Position numbers and translations under genes: made by a program | Origin: Listeria monocytogenes | GTDB lineage: Bacteria > Bacillota > Bacilli > Lactobacillales > Listeriaceae | Assembly (NCBI RefSeq): GCF_900187225.1 | Contig: NZ_LT906436.1 | Coordinates: 248,001-312,000, forward strand | Reading direction: 5' to 3' | Length of the DNA stretch: 64,000 bases | The notes under the pieces: model-generated | Told to the model about the DNA's origin: nothing | Seen by the model: only the letters and a program-made list of their open reading frames with translations | Database searches by the model: none | Shown: positions 31,158 through 40,341 of the stretch, in pieces | How positions within the stretch are numbered: position 1 is the stretch's first letter | Layout of the letters: each line of letters begins with the position of its first letter

Positions 31158-32657
31158 ATGAAAAGAAACAAAACAGCATTAAGAATCTTAGTCACTTTAG
31201 CTGTAGTATTGGCAATTACTTTTTGGGTAGGGATGAGCTCAAAAGAAGTACAAGCAGCGGTGATTGAACACCCAACCCCTATTAACGAAATTTTTACTGA
31301 TCCAGTGCTTACTGATAATGTAAAAACACTGCTCGGAAAAGCGGATGTAACAGACGAAGTTACGCAAACCGACTTAGATAGTGTAACTCATTTATCAGCA
31401 AAATCAGCAGGAATAACAACAATAGAAGGATTGCAGTATCTAACTAATTTATCGGAATTAGAATTAATAGATAATCAAGTAACCGATTTAAATCCTCTTA
31501 AAAATTTAACGAAAATAACAGAACTTAGATTATCTGGAAATCCGTTAAAAGATGTGAGCGCGCTTGCTGGATTAAAAAATCTAAAAACGATGGATCTTAT
31601 TTATACAGATATTACGGATGTGACACCACTTGCAGGACTTTCCAATTTACAGGTGTTAAATTTAGATATCAATCAAATAACTGATATAACTCCACTTGCT
31701 GGACTATCTAATTTACAATTTTTATCGTTCGGAAGTACTCAAGTAAGTGATTTGACGCCACTTGCTAATTTATCTAAACTAACCACACTAAACGCTATGA
31801 ATAGTAAAGTAAGCGATGTTTCTCCACTTACTGGTTTATCTAATCTCACAGAAGTTTATTTGGAAGAGAATCAAATTAGTGATGTGAGTCCGCTTGCAAA
31901 ATTACCCAACTTATCTATTGTTACTTTAACGAATCAAACAATCACCAACCAACCCGTATTTTATCAAAATAAACCTATCGTTCCTAATGTAGTAACTGGC
32001 CTTTCTGGTGAGCTTATTGCACCGGATACTATTAGCGACAATGGAACATACACTAGTCCCAATTTAACGTGGGATTTAAACAGCTTCATTAATAGTGTTA
32101 GTTACACATTTAACCAATCAGTCACTTTCAAAAATACAACGGCTCCTTTTAGTGGAACAGTTACACAACCATTAACAGAAGTTTACGCTGTAGTTTTTGA
32201 TGTGGACGGAGAGCAAACAAGTGCGATGGTAGGTGTGAATGAATTAATTAACGAACCAACTGCTCCAGCCAAGGAAGGTTATATATTCGATGGATGGTAT
32301 GACGCAAAAACAGACGGGAATAAATGGGACTTTGGGATAGATAAAATGCCTGCTAGTGATATAACTTTATATGCTAAGTTCACTGAGAACGAAGAACCAA
32401 ATGCTAGTAGTCCAATTAATGTGGAACCAAATGACAATAATTCAGACAATGCAGAACCAAATGCTAGTAGTTCAATTAATGTACAAGAAAATGGAACTAA
32501 CGAAGGAATAAATAATCTGAACAGTTCAGGTGAAGATAAAGTCAACATCAAGTTACCGATTACTGGGGATGAATTGAATGTGCTTCCTATTTTTGTAGGA
32601 GCAGTTCTTATCGGAATTGGCTTAGTTTTATTCCGCAAAAAACGTCAAACAAAATAA
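31158..32657 (+). CDS. inlE: Internalin E, LRR surface protein
   Basis: 499 aa: signal peptide almost identical to inlD, LRRs (97-250) very like those of inlC2 (including NPLKDVSALAGL), and an Ig-like region. Only one Listeria-Bacteroides repeat (about 343-408) follows. The wall spacer is Asn/Ser/Glu-rich and contains two copies of EPNASS.INV. The sorting motif LPITG (466-470) is canonical, followed by a hydrophobic span and RKKRQTK. It is the only member of this cluster with a consensus LPXTG motif. Confidence 0.9.
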   Translation: MKRNKTALRILVTLAVVLAITFWVGMSSKEVQAAVIEHPTPINEIFTDPVLTDNVKTLLGKADVTDEVTQTDLDSVTHLSAKSAGITTIEGLQYLTNLSELELIDNQVTDLNPLKNLTKITELRLSGNPLKDVSALAGLKNLKTMDLIYTDITDVTPLAGLSNLQVLNLDINQITDITPLAGLSNLQFLSFGSTQVSDLTPLANLSKLTTLNAMNSKVSDVSPLTGLSNLTEVYLEENQISDVSPLAKLPNLSIVTLTNQTITNQPVFYQNKPIVPNVVTGLSGELIAPDTISDNGTYTSPNLTWDLNSFINSVSYTFNQSVTFKNTTAPFSGTVTQPLTEVYAVVFDVDGEQTSAMVGVNELINEPTAPAKEGYIFDGWYDAKTDGNKWDFGIDKMPASDITLYAKFTENEEPNASSPINVEPNDNNSDNAEPNASSSINVQENGTNEGINNLNSSGEDKVNIKLPITGDELNVLPIFVGAVLIGIGLVLFRKKRQTK

Positions 32658-32664
32658 ACCAATC

Positions 32665-32711
32665 AATGGCTGGGCTTCTGTAAATCATGCAGAGGCTAAG
32701 CCATTTTTTAG
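32665..32711 (+). terminator. Terminator after inlE
   Basis: AATGGCT..GCTTCTG pairs with CAGAGGC..AGCCATT, then T residues. Confidence 0.8.
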
Positions 32712-32792
32712 TTGGTGATTTATAAGAAGGAGTTTGCCTTTATAGAGAACGGGAAAACATAGAGTGGAATTCATAGAAAGAGGGCGTGAAAT

Positions 32793-33932
32793 ATGGACCA
32801 ACAAAAAAAGATTCAAATTTTAAAGGACATGGTAAATATTGATTCGACTAATGGGCATGAAGAACAAGTTGCGAACTATTTGCAAAAGTTGTTAGCTGAA
32901 CACGGTATTGAGTCCGAAAAGGTACAATACGACGTAGACAGAGCTAGCCTAGTAAGCGAAATTGGTTCCAGTAACGAGAAGGTTTTGGCATTTTCAGGGC
33001 ATATGGATGTAGTTGATGCGGGTGATGTATCTAAGTGGAAGTTCCCACCTTTTGAAGCGACAGAGCATGAAGGGAAACTATACGGACGCGGCGCAACGGA
33101 TATGAAGTCAGGTCTAGCGGCGATGGTTATTGCAATGATTGAACTTCATGAAGAAAAACAAAAACTAAACGGCAAGATCAGATTATTAGCAACAGTTGGG
33201 GAAGAAATCGGTGAACTTGGAGCAGAACAACTAACACAAAAAGGTTACGCAGATGATTTAGATGGTTTAATCATCGGTGAACCGAGCGGACACAGAATCG
33301 TTTATGCGCATAAAGGTTCCATTAATTATACCGTTAAATCCACTGGTAAAAATGCCCATAGTTCGATGCCAGAGTATGGTGTGAATGCAATTGATAATTT
33401 GATACTATTTTACAATGAAATAGAAAAATACGTTGCTTCCATCCATGCCACAAATGAAATACTTGGCGATTTTATTCATAATGTCACGGTGATTAATGGC
33501 GGAAATCAAGTCAATAGTATTCCGGAAAAAGCAGAACTACAAGGTAATATTCGTTCCATACCAGAAGTTGATAACGAGACTTTGAAGCGACGTATTGTTG
33601 AAATTGTGAATGAGTTAAATAAAAAAGAACATGTGAAGTTAGAGTTACTGTTCGATTATGATAAACAGCCTGTATTTAGCGATAGGAATTCAAGCTTAGT
33701 GAATGTCGCACGTGATGTTGCGAAAGGTATTATTAAAGAAGAGATACCCTTACTTGGAATTTCTGGAACAACAGATGCAGCTGAATTTACCAAAGCGAAG
33801 AAACAATTCCCAGTGATTATTTTTGGACCAGGAAACGAAACCCCTCACCAAGTAAACGAAAATGTTTCAATTGACAATTATTTAGAAATGATTGATGTAT
33901 ACAAACGGATTGCCATTGAGTATTTATCGTGA
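32793..33932 (+). CDS. dapE: Succinyl-diaminopimelate desuccinylase / M20 peptidase family
   Basis: 379-aa M20 metallopeptidase. Metal ligands are visible: AFSGHMDVVDAG, YGRGATDMKSG, VGEEIGELGAEQL and a His near the C terminus in GNETPHQVNE. The lid dimerisation domain lies in the middle. DapE removes succinate from N-succinyl-diaminopimelate in lysine and peptidoglycan synthesis. ArgE-like deacylases look similar, so the substrate is inferred from the locus name dapE used for this flank of the internalin cluster. AGAGGGCG precedes the ATG. Confidence 0.88.
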   Translation: MDQQKKIQILKDMVNIDSTNGHEEQVANYLQKLLAEHGIESEKVQYDVDRASLVSEIGSSNEKVLAFSGHMDVVDAGDVSKWKFPPFEATEHEGKLYGRGATDMKSGLAAMVIAMIELHEEKQKLNGKIRLLATVGEEIGELGAEQLTQKGYADDLDGLIIGEPSGHRIVYAHKGSINYTVKSTGKNAHSSMPEYGVNAIDNLILFYNEIEKYVASIHATNEILGDFIHNVTVINGGNQVNSIPEKAELQGNIRSIPEVDNETLKRRIVEIVNELNKKEHVKLELLFDYDKQPVFSDRNSSLVNVARDVAKGIIKEEIPLLGISGTTDAAEFTKAKKQFPVIIFGPGNETPHQVNENVSIDNYLEMIDVYKRIAIEYLS

Positions 33933-33978
33933 TGAAACTTTAACTTTACTTATTTCCCGCTATAAAATAAGTAATTAA

Positions 33979-34025
33979 ACAAAAGCCTAGTATTTGTTTA
34001 TAAACAGGTGCTAGACTTTTTTTCT
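33979..34025 (+). terminator. Terminator after dapE
   Basis: A long hairpin, AAGCCTAGTA.TTGTTTA with TAAACAGGTGCTAGACTT, then T7. Confidence 0.75.
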
Positions 34026-34053
34026 TGCATTTTATACAGTTTAGGACTAAACT
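34025..34053 (+). promoter_or_regulatory. MarR promoter with overlapping operator palindrome
   Basis: TTGCAT (34025-34030), 17 bp, TAAACT (34048-34053). The inverted repeat AGTTTAG-GA-CTAAACT (34038-34053) covers the -10, as expected for autorepression by the MarR protein encoded next. Confidence 0.6.
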
Positions 34054-34079
34054 GATGATATCAAGAGGAGGGAACAAAC

Positions 34080-34496
34080 ATGGTAAAAAAAGAAGAAAGG
34101 CTAGGGGTTTTGCTTTGGTTTCGATTTAGTCGTTTTTATAATCGAAATATGAAGCTGACCAATCAGAATTTGCGAGCAGCAGGGATTTCAACGGCGCAGT
34201 TTGATTGCATTGCCCAAATTGGCTTAGACAAAGAGATTACACAGCAACAACTTGCCGAAAAATTAGTCGTAACAAAGGGAAATGTCACCCAACTCCTCGC
34301 AAAATTAGAGCAATTAGGTTATATTACGCGAACAAAAACAGGACGCGAGAAGCATATTACCCTCACAGAAAAAGGTCAAGCATGTTACCGAGAAAATGTC
34401 CCAAAACAAGAAGCTTTTCAGCAAGCTCAATTTGATAAATTAACAAGAGACGAACAAAAAGAACTACTTAAGCTATTAAAAAAATTAGGAGAGTGA
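34080..34496 (+). CDS. MarR-family transcriptional regulator
   Basis: 138 aa with a winged helix-turn-helix: KEITQQQLAEKLVVTKGNVTQLLAKLEQLGYITRTKTGREKHITLTEKG (about residues 50-100). It is 6 nt before a ring-cleaving dioxygenase gene, the layout of Bacillus MhqR-type quinone sensors with their MhqO/MhqA enzymes. The specific inducer is inferred, not seen. AGGAGGGA lies 7 nt before the ATG. Confidence 0.88.
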   Translation: MVKKEERLGVLLWFRFSRFYNRNMKLTNQNLRAAGISTAQFDCIAQIGLDKEITQQQLAEKLVVTKGNVTQLLAKLEQLGYITRTKTGREKHITLTEKGQACYRENVPKQEAFQQAQFDKLTRDEQKELLKLLKKLGE

Positions 34497-34502
34497 TTAT
34501 TT

Positions 34503-35462
34503 ATGAAATTAACGGGAATTCATCACGTATCTATTTTTACAGCGAATGCACGAGCTAACTTTGACTTTTATACAAAAATAATGGGACTACGACTAGTGAA
34601 AAAATCGGTTAACCAAGACGATCCTTATACGTACCACCTATACTATGGTGATGAAATTGGCTCGCCGGGGACAGCGCTAACTTTCTTTGAAGTTCCGAAT
34701 ATGGCTAAAAACCACCCATCACGCAATGCGATTTCCGGACTCAGCTTACGTGTGCCAAGCGATGAAGCCTTGCACTACTGGGATAAAAGACTCGATGAAC
34801 ATCGCATTTTTCACAGCAAACCAATTGACCAATTCGGGCGCAAAATTATTCGTTTAAAAGACACAGATGGCTTGCCTGTCAATTTGATTTCTGATGAAAC
34901 AAGCACACAAGTAACCGAGGTGACCCCTTGGGAAGATAGCCCGGTTCCAGCAGAATACGCGATTCGCGGACTTGGTCCAGTGCGCTTTTCCGTTTTCAAA
35001 AAAGAAAAAACAGACCGCCTTTTGACGAAAATATTAGGCTTCGAACGGATTGGCGCCTATGAAGATGATGATAAATTAGTTACAGTATTCAAAACTGGCA
35101 ACGTTGGGCTTGGCGGCGAAGTGCACGTGGAGTCGCGACCTGATTTAGAACAAGGAAATCTAGGCGCTGGCGGAATTCATCATGTGGCGTTTCGTGTACC
35201 GACAGATGGCGACTTAATTGGCTGGACAGAAATGATACAAGACCTTGGCTACAAAAATTCAGGTTATGTGGATCGGTTTTATTTCCATTCTCTTTACTTC
35301 CGTGAAAGTAATGGTATTTTAATCGAACTCGCAACCGACGAACCAGGTTTCCAAACAGATTTCACGAAAGAGCATGGAACCTATGTAGATTTACCGCCAC
35401 ACTTAGAAGAACGTCGCGAAGATATTTTGGCACATTTAAAACCGCTGGATACAGACAAATAA
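34503..35462 (+). CDS. Glyoxalase/extradiol ring-cleaving dioxygenase (MhqO/MhqA type)
   Basis: 319 aa with two vicinal-oxygen-chelate (VOC) units. The first starts MKLTGIHHVSIFT, and the second contains GGIHHVAFRVP. Metal-binding His lie in both, with a Glu in GILIELATDEPGF. Bacillus relatives (YkcA, YdfO, YodE) act on hydroquinones and catechols during quinone or aldehyde stress. Co-transcription with the MarR gene (6-nt gap) supports a detoxification role. Confidence 0.85.
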   Translation: MKLTGIHHVSIFTANARANFDFYTKIMGLRLVKKSVNQDDPYTYHLYYGDEIGSPGTALTFFEVPNMAKNHPSRNAISGLSLRVPSDEALHYWDKRLDEHRIFHSKPIDQFGRKIIRLKDTDGLPVNLISDETSTQVTEVTPWEDSPVPAEYAIRGLGPVRFSVFKKEKTDRLLTKILGFERIGAYEDDDKLVTVFKTGNVGLGGEVHVESRPDLEQGNLGAGGIHHVAFRVPTDGDLIGWTEMIQDLGYKNSGYVDRFYFHSLYFRESNGILIELATDEPGFQTDFTKEHGTYVDLPPHLEERREDILAHLKPLDTDK

Positions 35463-35533
35463 ACAAGAAAACCTTGAAAATATGCCCATTCATGATACAA
35501 TTTTAGAAGAATGTGTAATTAGGAGGCAGGATT

Positions 35534-36169
35534 TTGGCAGAAGGTTTACGTACAATTTATTTTGTAAGACATGGTAAGACGGAATGGAATATGACTGGAC
35601 AAATGCAAGGATGGGGCGATTCTCCGCTAGTTGCAGAAGGTATTGACGGGGCAAAAGCAGTTGGCGAAGTATTAAAAGACATGCAGATTGATGCCGTTTA
35701 TACGAGTACTAGTAAACGCACGCAAGATACCGCGGCTTATATTCTCGGTGACCGCGAAATCGAAATTCGACCTCTGGAAGAACTAAAAGAAATGGGTTTT
35801 GGAACATGGGAAGGCATTAGAGTAACGGAAATTGACGAAAAACACCCAGAAGAACGCGCAAAAATTCTCCATAGTCCAGAAACCTACAAAGCAGAAGTAA
35901 ATGGTGGCGAAACCTATTATGAGCTTGCAGAACGACTACTAGAAGGCGTCGAAAAAATTATTGCAGACAATCCAAATGGTAATATTCTCGTCGTTTCTCA
36001 CGGCATGTCGCTCACGTTATTATTATACTTGCTGCAAGGCGGAACTATTGAAGATCACCGCAAAGAAGCACCAAGAATTTTGAACACAAGTATTAGCATC
36101 GTAGAATACCAAAACGGCGAATTTTCTCTTAAAAAAATCAATGAAATCGGTCATTTAGACTTAAAATAA
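35534..36169 (+). CDS. Histidine phosphatase / phosphoglycerate mutase-like enzyme
   Basis: 211 aa from TTG 35534 (AGGAGG 7 nt upstream). The phosphohistidine motif VRHGKTEWN is near the N terminus, and the second His is in LVVSHGMSLTLLL. The family includes cofactor-dependent mutases and broad phosphatases. The shortness and lack of mutase-specific insertions favour a phosphatase. The substrate is unknown. Confidence 0.85.
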   Translation: MAEGLRTIYFVRHGKTEWNMTGQMQGWGDSPLVAEGIDGAKAVGEVLKDMQIDAVYTSTSKRTQDTAAYILGDREIEIRPLEELKEMGFGTWEGIRVTEIDEKHPEERAKILHSPETYKAEVNGGETYYELAERLLEGVEKIIADNPNGNILVVSHGMSLTLLLYLLQGGTIEDHRKEAPRILNTSISIVEYQNGEFSLKKINEIGHLDLK

Positions 36170-36173
36170 GTAG

Positions 36174-36211
36174 AATCTTGGGCATATCTCATTGAAGGTG
36201 TGTCCTAGATT
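36174..36211 (+). terminator. Hairpin after the phosphatase gene
   Basis: AATCT.GGGCATATCT pairs with AGGTGTGTCC.AGATT (15 pairs with GU and one mismatch). The T tail is short, so termination may be weak. Confidence 0.5.
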
Positions 36212-36252
36212 TATACATAAGAGAGAGCTAGAAAAAGGGAGAAAACATACAT

Positions 36253-38139
36253 ATGAAAAGAATTGTCAAAATTTTTCTACATTATTTATTAGGAATTTTA
36301 GGAATTATTTTAATCAGCTGTGTTCCCGCTATATTTAGCAAAGTGACTTCATGGTCATCAAGCACGTACTGGGAGGCGCTTAAGTCAATTTTTACAGCGA
36401 TTTTCCACCCAACCAAATGGGAAATTAGTTACCAAGGAAGCGCAGAAGTTTTTCATGTGTCGTTGGCAGATTTTATCACCGGACCATATTTCTACTCCAT
36501 GAAAATTATCGTAGCGAGCTTGGTAATTTCAGCGCTCATTGCCTATTTGCTAGTAATTGCGACATTTCGCGGGCCAAAATGGTTGCGCCGAGGCTTAAGC
36601 GGATTCCTATCGATACTTCAAGCGTTTCCAGATTTTTCCTTTATTTTCCTTATTCAAATGGCCGTCGTCTACATATATCAACAAACCGGCGTGTTCACCT
36701 TGAACTTCTACAGCTTAAACGGCGAGCAAATTTATGCAGCACCAATCGTCTGCTTGTCCATCATACCAACTGTGCTCTTTTACAAAATGATGATGCTCCT
36801 TATGGAAAATGAATGGCAAGCTGACTACATCCAACTGGCTCGCGGGAAAGGCTTAACCGATAGAGCGATACTACTTCGCCACGCCACACCCAATATGATG
36901 CAAAGCTTGTTTTACCAATCCAAAACCATCGTTTGGTTTATTTTAAGCGCCTACCTGGTTGTAGAATTTTTATTCGGTATCGAAGGCGTGCTCTACTACT
37001 TACTAGCGGGATTTAGCCCATTAAATATTTTCCTAGTATTAGCACTCGTGTTCACCCCATTTTACTTCTTTTACACACTAATAGACCTTTGGATTAGCCG
37101 CGGAAAAAATACCGAGAGCGCAAATGTGACCCGAATACCGCTGCACTGGAATAGTTTCCAAAAAACCTTTACGGAAAAAGTAAACCTTAAAAGCAAATGG
37201 CGAAACATTGTAGTAACGACCGGGCAGCTCCTAAAACGACCATCTTTCAGCATTCCGCTGGTCACACTTAGCATCTTACTAATCGCAAGCCTTATTTACG
37301 GGCTTATGGGAGACAAAATCAACTCGCTTAAATTTATCAGTGATGCGACCGGACGAGTAACCGCTATGGCGCCCTTCAAACCAAATGCACAAGTATGGCT
37401 AGGCACCGACCAAGCCGGAAACTCCATTCTCGACCAATTACTAGTTGGAATCAAATACACACTACTTATAGCTGTCGTCATCGCAACGCTACGTGTCGTG
37501 ATTGGTTACCTTTTGGCAGTACCGCTCGCGTTTTTCAGCAAACCGCGCACACGCAATTTCGTCCAAAGCATAGCGGACGGAATGCATTATCTGCCACTGT
37601 CATTACTTGTCTTTATTATCATGGTCAACGAATTCATCAGCTATTCTGGCGTTTTCGAAACAAACCTATTTACACGCATAACCTTCCAAATTTTAATCAT
37701 GGTTGTTATCGTTTTACCAATTACAACCAACCGAATCAGCAGCGAAATTTCCCAAGTATTGAAAAAAGAATTCGTCCTGAGCGCGCTCGTGTTTGGCGGA
37801 AATGCTCGCTGGATTTTAACCAAACATATCAACCCACAAATCTGGTCGAAATTAATTTTGATTTGGATTGAACAGCTCATTCAAACCTTGCAGATGTTCG
37901 TGCATTTAGCTATCTTTGGAATTTTCATCGGTGGGGCGATTATGGGCGCCGATGACGGCATGCTGAACCCCGTCATTCCCGAATTATCTGGTCTTATCGC
38001 AAATGCTAAATTTGTATTCGCCAACCACCAATTCTGGATAATTTTACCGCCATTAGTTGTATTTATGATTCTAATTCTTTGTTTCCAAATGATGGCAAAT
38101 TCGCTTTTAAAACGAGAAGAAGACAGCAAAAAAGCCTAG
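36253..38139 (+). CDS. Fused dipeptide/oligopeptide-type ABC permease (DppB-DppC fusion)
   Basis: 628 aa, highly hydrophobic. The first half (about 1-285) has the DppB/OppB-like loop QLARGKGLTDRAILLRHATPN. The second half (about 330-628) has the DppC entry motif WLGTDQAGNSILDQLLVGIKYTL and a second EAA-like loop (ALVFGGNARWILTKHINPQIW). Such permeases are normally two genes; here one frame holds both. No ATPase or binding protein is adjacent, so partners must be encoded elsewhere. The stop codon lies inside a bidirectional terminator. Confidence 0.85.
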   Translation: MKRIVKIFLHYLLGILGIILISCVPAIFSKVTSWSSSTYWEALKSIFTAIFHPTKWEISYQGSAEVFHVSLADFITGPYFYSMKIIVASLVISALIAYLLVIATFRGPKWLRRGLSGFLSILQAFPDFSFIFLIQMAVVYIYQQTGVFTLNFYSLNGEQIYAAPIVCLSIIPTVLFYKMMMLLMENEWQADYIQLARGKGLTDRAILLRHATPNMMQSLFYQSKTIVWFILSAYLVVEFLFGIEGVLYYLLAGFSPLNIFLVLALVFTPFYFFYTLIDLWISRGKNTESANVTRIPLHWNSFQKTFTEKVNLKSKWRNIVVTTGQLLKRPSFSIPLVTLSILLIASLIYGLMGDKINSLKFISDATGRVTAMAPFKPNAQVWLGTDQAGNSILDQLLVGIKYTLLIAVVIATLRVVIGYLLAVPLAFFSKPRTRNFVQSIADGMHYLPLSLLVFIIMVNEFISYSGVFETNLFTRITFQILIMVVIVLPITTNRISSEISQVLKKEFVLSALVFGGNARWILTKHINPQIWSKLILIWIEQLIQTLQMFVHLAIFGIFIGGAIMGADDGMLNPVIPELSGLIANAKFVFANHQFWIILPPLVVFMILILCFQMMANSLLKREEDSKKA

Positions 38140-38164
38140 TTCTTTTAAAGAACTAGGCTTTTTC
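38128..38164. terminator. Bidirectional terminator shared by convergent genes
   Basis: AAAAAGCCTAGTTCTTT pairs with its complement across the centre at about 38146. The TAG stop codons of both flanking genes lie within the stem arms (38137-38139 plus, 38153-38155 minus). Confidence 0.93.
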
Positions 38165-38782
38165 AAATTCCTCTATAGATTTATCTAACCATAACTCATA
38201 CCATTCAAGAAAGCCTAAACGTTCTTCATTCCCAAAGTAAAAATCAGGATAGACACCATTGTCATTATTTCTGTCATCCACCCAAATTTCTCCGTAAGAA
38301 GGGCCGTTTACAACTAGGTTAATGGACACGCCGCAACCAAAGTTAGCAATGCGCAGAAGTCCAAATACTTCTTTATCAGAAAAGCAAAGTTCTTGCCAAG
38401 CATCATAAGCTTCATCGGACATTCCTTCTTTATAACCCGGCCCATTCCAGTCATCTGTATGTGGAAAAGGCTTGCTCAGCGTTTGCACACCATACTTTTC
38501 AGCCTTGTAATCAAGAGAAGAACAAAGTCCGTCCACTAGAGTTTCTAAACCATAGTAAGGACCCATTCCACCATCACCAATCTGTTCCAAAAATGCGCGA
38601 TAACCTTGTGGTAAAGCAATTTGATGCTCATTTTCAAACGCAGCAATAGTTTGATTAGACAAAGGCTGATTGAGTTTATAGGCATGGCTTTCTGAACCAA
38701 ATAAATTCAAATCAACATCTTTTTCTTTTAAAGTAGTGATTTTTGCTTGGATTCTAGCTAGCTGACTTTGATATTCAGCCAT
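38153..38782 (-). CDS. SMI1/KNR4 (SUKH) family protein
   Basis: 209 aa, cytoplasmic. The centre matches the SUKH fold: ALPQGYRAFLEQIGDGGMGPYYGLETL followed by FGLLRIANFGCGVSINLVVNGPSYGEIWVDDRNN. SUKH proteins often act as immunity proteins to polymorphic toxins, but no toxin is adjacent and the role here is unknown. It is 3 nt downstream of the second GH1 gene and probably in its transcript. Confidence 0.82.
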   Translation of the reverse strand: MAEYQSQLARIQAKITTLKEKDVDLNLFGSESHAYKLNQPLSNQTIAAFENEHQIALPQGYRAFLEQIGDGGMGPYYGLETLVDGLCSSLDYKAEKYGVQTLSKPFPHTDDWNGPGYKEGMSDEAYDAWQELCFSDKEVFGLLRIANFGCGVSINLVVNGPSYGEIWVDDRNNDNGVYPDFYFGNEERLGFLEWYELWLDKSIEEFEKA

Positions 38783-38785
38783 ATT

Positions 38786-40222
38786 TTATAAGTCTGCTCC
38801 ATTAGTCTCAATCACTTGTTTATACCAGTAATAACTTTTCTTCGGAATACGTGTCATTGGCGCATCATCTTCCACGTCGCGGTCAACATAAACAAAACCG
38901 TAACGTTTTTGGTAGCCGTTTAACCAGCTTAGAAGGTCTGTGAAGCTCCAAGTACAATAGCCTAACATATCAACCCCGTCACTGATTGCATCGCGGATAG
39001 CAGTTGCGTGCGCGCTCAGGTAGTCAATACGGTAGTCATCGTTTACTTCGCCATCTACTAATTTATCAAATTCGCCTAAACCATTTTCCGTAATTAAAAT
39101 TGGTAAAGCATAGCGGCTGTTAATACGACGAAGCGCAATTTGTAAGCCTTTAGGATCGATTGTCCAGTCCCAGTTCGTTGTTTTTACAAAAGGATTAACG
39201 ACTTTTTTGTAAACACCAGGGACACCAGTTTCTTTTGTGCTGCCTTTTTTACCAGTGAAGTTCATTTCGTTGTTTTGACCAACGCCATCAAGCGGGTTGT
39301 AAGCAACAGTTGCGGATTGATAGTAGTTCACGCCCATGAAATCTGGTTTTGCAGACGCAAGTAGTTCCATATCGCCATCTTCAATAACTGGCGCAATATC
39401 GTTTTCTTCTAAATATTTCCAAACAGCTTTCGGATAACGACCAAAAGCATACATATCCATCCAGAAATAACTATTTAATTCTTCTGCATCATCCGCAGCT
39501 TGAACGTTTTTAGGATCTGTGTCGATTGGATAATGTGGTGTGTAAGCAAAACTTGGTCCAATTTTCCCATCAGGAACGATTTCGTGGAAAGCTTTGATAA
39601 CACTAGCATTAGCTAAGTTCGCAATGTGGTTTACTGCGTACATTCTTTTTGGATCGCTAACTTTTGGTGGGTGAAGCGCTTGACCATAACCCATACCAAC
39701 AAAGATATTTTGCTCGTTCAAGGACACCCAATATTTAACGCGGTCGCCGTAACGTTTGAAAAGTGTTGTGGAATAATTTGTGAAATCTTCAATAACTTGG
39801 CGAGATTCCCAGCCACCGTACTCATCAAATAATGCTTGTGGGATATCCCAGTGATACAACGTTACAAGCGGTTCGATGTCATATTTAAGCAACTCATCAA
39901 TTAAGTTATCATAAAATTTCAATCCAGCTTCATTCACTTCGCCTTTACCATTTGGGAAAATACGAGTCCAAGCGATAGAGAAACGGTAAGCTTTTAGGCC
40001 AGCGTCTGCCATTAGTTTTACGTCTTCTTTATAACGGTGATAATGGTCAACAGCTACATCGCCATTTGTACCTTTGAAAGTAGTTCCAGGAATGCGGACA
40101 TATTCGTCCCAAACTGATTTACCTTTGCCGTCTGCGTCCCATGCGCCTTCGATTTGATAAGCTGCGGATGCAGAACCCCATAAGAAATCTTTCGGGAATG
40201 GTGAACGTTTTTGATGTTCCAT
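38786..40222 (-). CDS. GH1 6-phospho-beta-glucosidase / beta-glucosidase
   Basis: 478 aa when begun at ATG 40222, which has GGAGG 8 nt upstream. A further in-frame ATG at 40237 overlaps that site. N terminus FPKDFLWGSASAAYQIEGAWDADGKG, acid/base Glu in WVSLNEQNI, nucleophile Glu in LITENGLGEFD. The C-terminal KRYGFVYVDRD favours a phospho-beta-glucosidase. The SUKH gene follows. Confidence 0.9.
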   Translation of the reverse strand: MEHQKRSPFPKDFLWGSASAAYQIEGAWDADGKGKSVWDEYVRIPGTTFKGTNGDVAVDHYHRYKEDVKLMADAGLKAYRFSIAWTRIFPNGKGEVNEAGLKFYDNLIDELLKYDIEPLVTLYHWDIPQALFDEYGGWESRQVIEDFTNYSTTLFKRYGDRVKYWVSLNEQNIFVGMGYGQALHPPKVSDPKRMYAVNHIANLANASVIKAFHEIVPDGKIGPSFAYTPHYPIDTDPKNVQAADDAEELNSYFWMDMYAFGRYPKAVWKYLEENDIAPVIEDGDMELLASAKPDFMGVNYYQSATVAYNPLDGVGQNNEMNFTGKKGSTKETGVPGVYKKVVNPFVKTTNWDWTIDPKGLQIALRRINSRYALPILITENGLGEFDKLVDGEVNDDYRIDYLSAHATAIRDAISDGVDMLGYCTWSFTDLLSWLNGYQKRYGFVYVDRDVEDDAPMTRIPKKSYYWYKQVIETNGADL

Positions 40223-40302
40223 TAATATAACCTCCATTAAAGCGATTTTTATTAAAAAACTCTACTAATATATTTTAAAGTATATTCTTTTAAAAAGATA
40301 GT

Positions 40303-40337
40303 TAAAAAACGCAGATTCGAATAGGAATCTGCGTTTT
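40303..40337 (-). terminator. Terminator of the HAD gene at 40342-41154
   Basis: A perfect stem, AAAACGCAGATTC with GAATCTGCGTTTT, read leftwards with a T tail. Confidence 0.88.
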
Positions 40338-40341
40338 TGTT

